Shown here: positions 16,400 to 18,378 of the stretch, one piece after another | Layout of the letters: every line of letters begins with the position of its first letter | Numbering within the stretch: position 1 is the first letter of the stretch | Source: CAZLYK01 sp964563495 | Lineage (GTDB): Bacteria; Acidobacteriota; Blastocatellia; RBC074 | DNA length: 18,378 nt | Assembly (NCBI GenBank): GCA_964563495.1 | Contig: CAZLYK010000109.1 | Location: forward strand, 1 to 18,378 | Direction: 5' to 3' | Program-made: the position numbers and the translations under genes | Notes under the pieces: generated by a model | What the model was told of the DNA's origin: nothing | Seen by the model: the letters and a program-made list of their open reading frames with translations, nothing else | Databases searched by the model: none

Positions 16400-18364
16400 A
16401 TGCCACAAGAAACAGTTTCGCTGCCGGCCGTCATCCTTCCGCCCTCTGACTATCCGTACCGATTCACTGAGCTGATCAATTTTCGCGGTGATTTCGATGA
16501 GGAGGTTCGACCTGGTCAAGTAGTCAACCCGAAAGGCGTTGCTTATCATGGCGGGCTTGACCGGCTGATCGTCTCGCTCTCCCCCTTCAACGTCAACCTG
16601 GAAAGTCAGAGCCAGATCCTCAATGCGGTCAGTCGTGACGGGTCGCGTGCGCGATTTGCTCCCGGCTACAGGATGTTCCGTCGAGTCGAGTCCAAAATCG
16701 CTATCGTCCCGGAATCGGGGCCGCCCGTCGCGGCCGGGTTCATCCCCGGTGAGATCTTCCTCGGTCGCGGGCCGAATACAGAGGTCTCGCGGCTCTCCTC
16801 CGGCGGCCAGATCATCTCCGACATCTGGACCAGTTTTGGCCCGGGAGGCGGCTTGTGGGGCGGTCTGGCTTTTGACAACGAGGGAGAATTTGGCGGACGC
16901 CTGATCGCCGTCGAAGCCAATGGCGCGATCTACCTGGTCGACCCCGACGGAACGCACACGCTGCTCGTCAATTTACAGAAGCGGCTCGAAGGCGTTGCCA
17001 TCGCCCCGACGACTTTCGGGCCTTTCGCCAAAAACGTGATCGTCGGCGTCGAGGGTTACAATGACGATGATCCGCACGGCGGCGAGATCCTGGCCATCGG
17101 GCCGGATGCCGGAATCGCGATGATCGCCAACATCGGTTACGCAGCTGAAAATATCATTTTTATCCCATCGAGCGGTGGAACGTTCTATCAAGCGCAGCTC
17201 GCCTTCGATCGAGAGCGCGAAAACCGCCTCCTTTGCGTCAGCGCGAGCCAGTTTCTCAACCGGCTGGGTCGAATGATAGTCGTCAACGAAATGACCGGTG
17301 AGCTCTGGGAGGTCGCCTGGGACGGGACACATTACACTCAACAAAACACCGGCCGTGTTCCGGGCAGATGGTCGACTGCGGGATTTTATGTTCAGGGAAC
17401 CGAGCTCGAAGCCGGGTGCTTTGCCGTTAAGGCGCCGCGGATCCCGGACTGGACAAACTGGCAGGTCGTCCCGGGAGGCTTTACGACAGACCGCGCCCCC
17501 GCCGCCGCGACCAATGCCGCCGGAGAGTTGACCATCTTCGGCAAACAGGTTAACGACCAGGAAGTCTATCTCAACAGTATCGACCGAAGCCTTTCCCCAG
17601 ACACGGCCAACGTGATTCCCGAACCGGACGGTGATCTTGACTGGCGCGGCTGGCAGCCCGACCCGCAGCGCATCGTGACACAGCACTCGCCCGCCTGCTC
17701 GCTCCACAACAATCGGATGTATGCCTTCGCCGTCCAAGCCGATGGGCAGATCGCTCACAAATACTACACTCCCGATCAGGATGAAAACTCGATTCAACCC
17801 TGGCAGACCGTGCCCGGCGGCGTCCTGACCAACACCAGCGTGGCTTGCGCAACCGTCAACGGCCGCCTGGTTCTATCCGCGATCGGGCAGGATCAGCAAA
17901 TCTATTTGAATGAGCTGGCGCCCGGCGGCCGTTATTGGAGTGGCTGGTATCTGCTCCCGGGCGGAGGGCAGACCGATGTTACACCGACAGTAACCTCTTT
18001 TCAGGATGAGCTCTACATCTTGATCAAAGGATTGACCTCGGGACGCATCCTTTTGAAAACCCGAACGATCGATGGCGAATGGACTCCGTGGGCCGAAATC
18101 CCCGGCAACGGTCGGACGAATTCGTCGATCACTGCGGTTTCAACCGGGGGACAACTCTTTATCTTTGTCAGCGGCACCGATCATTTTCCTTACGTCAATG
18201 TGGCGAGCGAAACCGGAACCTGGAGCGGTTGGGGCGCTCTGCCCAACCCCGGCGTGACCGACACCTCAATGGCCGCAGCCGCGGCCGGCGATCGCGTCTA
18301 CCTTTTCGCCAAGGGTATCGATGACCGGCAACTCTATGTCCGATCGGCAAAACTGCTGGAATAG
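16400..18364 (+). CDS. Two-domain beta-propeller protein with C-terminal PLL/lectin-like repeats
   Basis: A 654-residue protein I cannot assign to a named family. The C-terminal half has six repeats of about 47-50 residues, each with the pattern W-x-x-W-x-x-(L/V/I)-P-G-G-x-x-T-(D/N), with the leading Trp (or its equivalent position) at about 351, 415, 465, 513, 561 and 608. This resembles the blades of PLL/fucose-lectin-like propellers. The N-terminal 350 residues look like an SMP-30/NHL-type propeller: NPKGVAYHGGLDRLIV, GGLWGGLAFDNEG, GAIYLVDPDGTHTL, LEGVAIAP. No signal peptide or anchor is visible after MPQETVSLPAVILPPS, so it is either cytoplasmic or exported by an unrecognised route. It starts 19 bases after the CAGGAT hairpin; its TAG stop is part of another copy. 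Sugar binding is inference. Confidence 0.75.
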   Translation: MPQETVSLPAVILPPSDYPYRFTELINFRGDFDEEVRPGQVVNPKGVAYHGGLDRLIVSLSPFNVNLESQSQILNAVSRDGSRARFAPGYRMFRRVESKIAIVPESGPPVAAGFIPGEIFLGRGPNTEVSRLSSGGQIISDIWTSFGPGGGLWGGLAFDNEGEFGGRLIAVEANGAIYLVDPDGTHTLLVNLQKRLEGVAIAPTTFGPFAKNVIVGVEGYNDDDPHGGEILAIGPDAGIAMIANIGYAAENIIFIPSSGGTFYQAQLAFDRERENRLLCVSASQFLNRLGRMIVVNEMTGELWEVAWDGTHYTQQNTGRVPGRWSTAGFYVQGTELEAGCFAVKAPRIPDWTNWQVVPGGFTTDRAPAAATNAAGELTIFGKQVNDQEVYLNSIDRSLSPDTANVIPEPDGDLDWRGWQPDPQRIVTQHSPACSLHNNRMYAFAVQADGQIAHKYYTPDQDENSIQPWQTVPGGVLTNTSVACATVNGRLVLSAIGQDQQIYLNELAPGGRYWSGWYLLPGGGQTDVTPTVTSFQDELYILIKGLTSGRILLKTRTIDGEWTPWAEIPGNGRTNSSITAVSTGGQLFIFVSGTDHFPYVNVASETGTWSGWGALPNPGVTDTSMAAAAAGDRVYLFAKGIDDRQLYVRSAKLLE

Positions 18365-18378
18365 ACAGGATTGACAGG
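18362..18378. repeat. Start of another CAGGAT element, cut by the window end
   Basis: TAGACAGGATTGACAGG begins with the stop codon of the propeller gene. The two cores at 18366 and 18375 are nine bases apart, as in the other gene-end copies. The rest lies outside the window. Confidence 0.65.

Overview
The window (18,378 bases, GC rich, with one 100-N gap at 10608-10707) looks like a chromosomal segment of an environmental bacterium rather than phage, plasmid or island DNA. There is no transposase, integrase, CRISPR array, rRNA or tRNA that I can recognise. The gene types (SUF system with a SufU scaffold, split MacAB-type exporter, Tat-secreted sugar isomerase/epimerase-like protein, Dabb protein, DUF2889 protein, GT-C type membrane glycosyltransferase) fit an uncultured Acidobacteriota of the Blastocatellia kind. 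That placement is inference from gene content and style, not a measured phylogeny.

Layout. 1-3176 (+): the 3' part of a suf operon, sufD-sufS-sufU, for Fe-S cluster assembly; sufB and sufC presumably lie before the window. 3248-5498 (-): a three-gene operon reading MaoC-like hydratase, DUF2889 protein, SDR oxidoreductase, which suggests acyl-CoA type chemistry. 5499-5827: a roughly 330-base divergent regulatory region. 5828-9493 (+): membrane-fusion protein, ABC ATPase and MacB-like permease, a tripartite export system without its TolC partner. 9576-10445 (-) and 10568-11101 (+): a divergent pair, a Tat-exported TIM-barrel isomerase-like protein and a membrane-anchored Dabb-fold protein; the latter is interrupted by the N gap. 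11154-12443 (+): an MFS exporter. 12511-14331 (-): a polytopic glycosyltransferase. 14479-16272 (+): rpiB and glyA, central carbon and one-carbon metabolism. 16400-18364 (+): a large two-part beta-propeller protein with lectin-like repeats.

The most unusual signal is not a protein. A dispersed palindromic element built from CAGGAT modules sits at gene ends: two clear hairpins at convergent ends (9491-9573, 12443-12525), one between tandem genes (16276-16380), a decayed copy at 3174-3214, a copy entering at 18362, and a solo half at 14351-14376. In the five gene-end copies the first modules keep the same spacing, 9-11-10 bases where all four are visible, close to the helical repeat. The arms of each hairpin match each other better than they match other copies. 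Several stop codons lie inside the element. Separately, two genes of the DUF2889 operon (MaoC and SDR) carry matching leader hairpins directly in front of their ribosome-binding sites, with different outer stem sequences but preserved pairing and a shared core.
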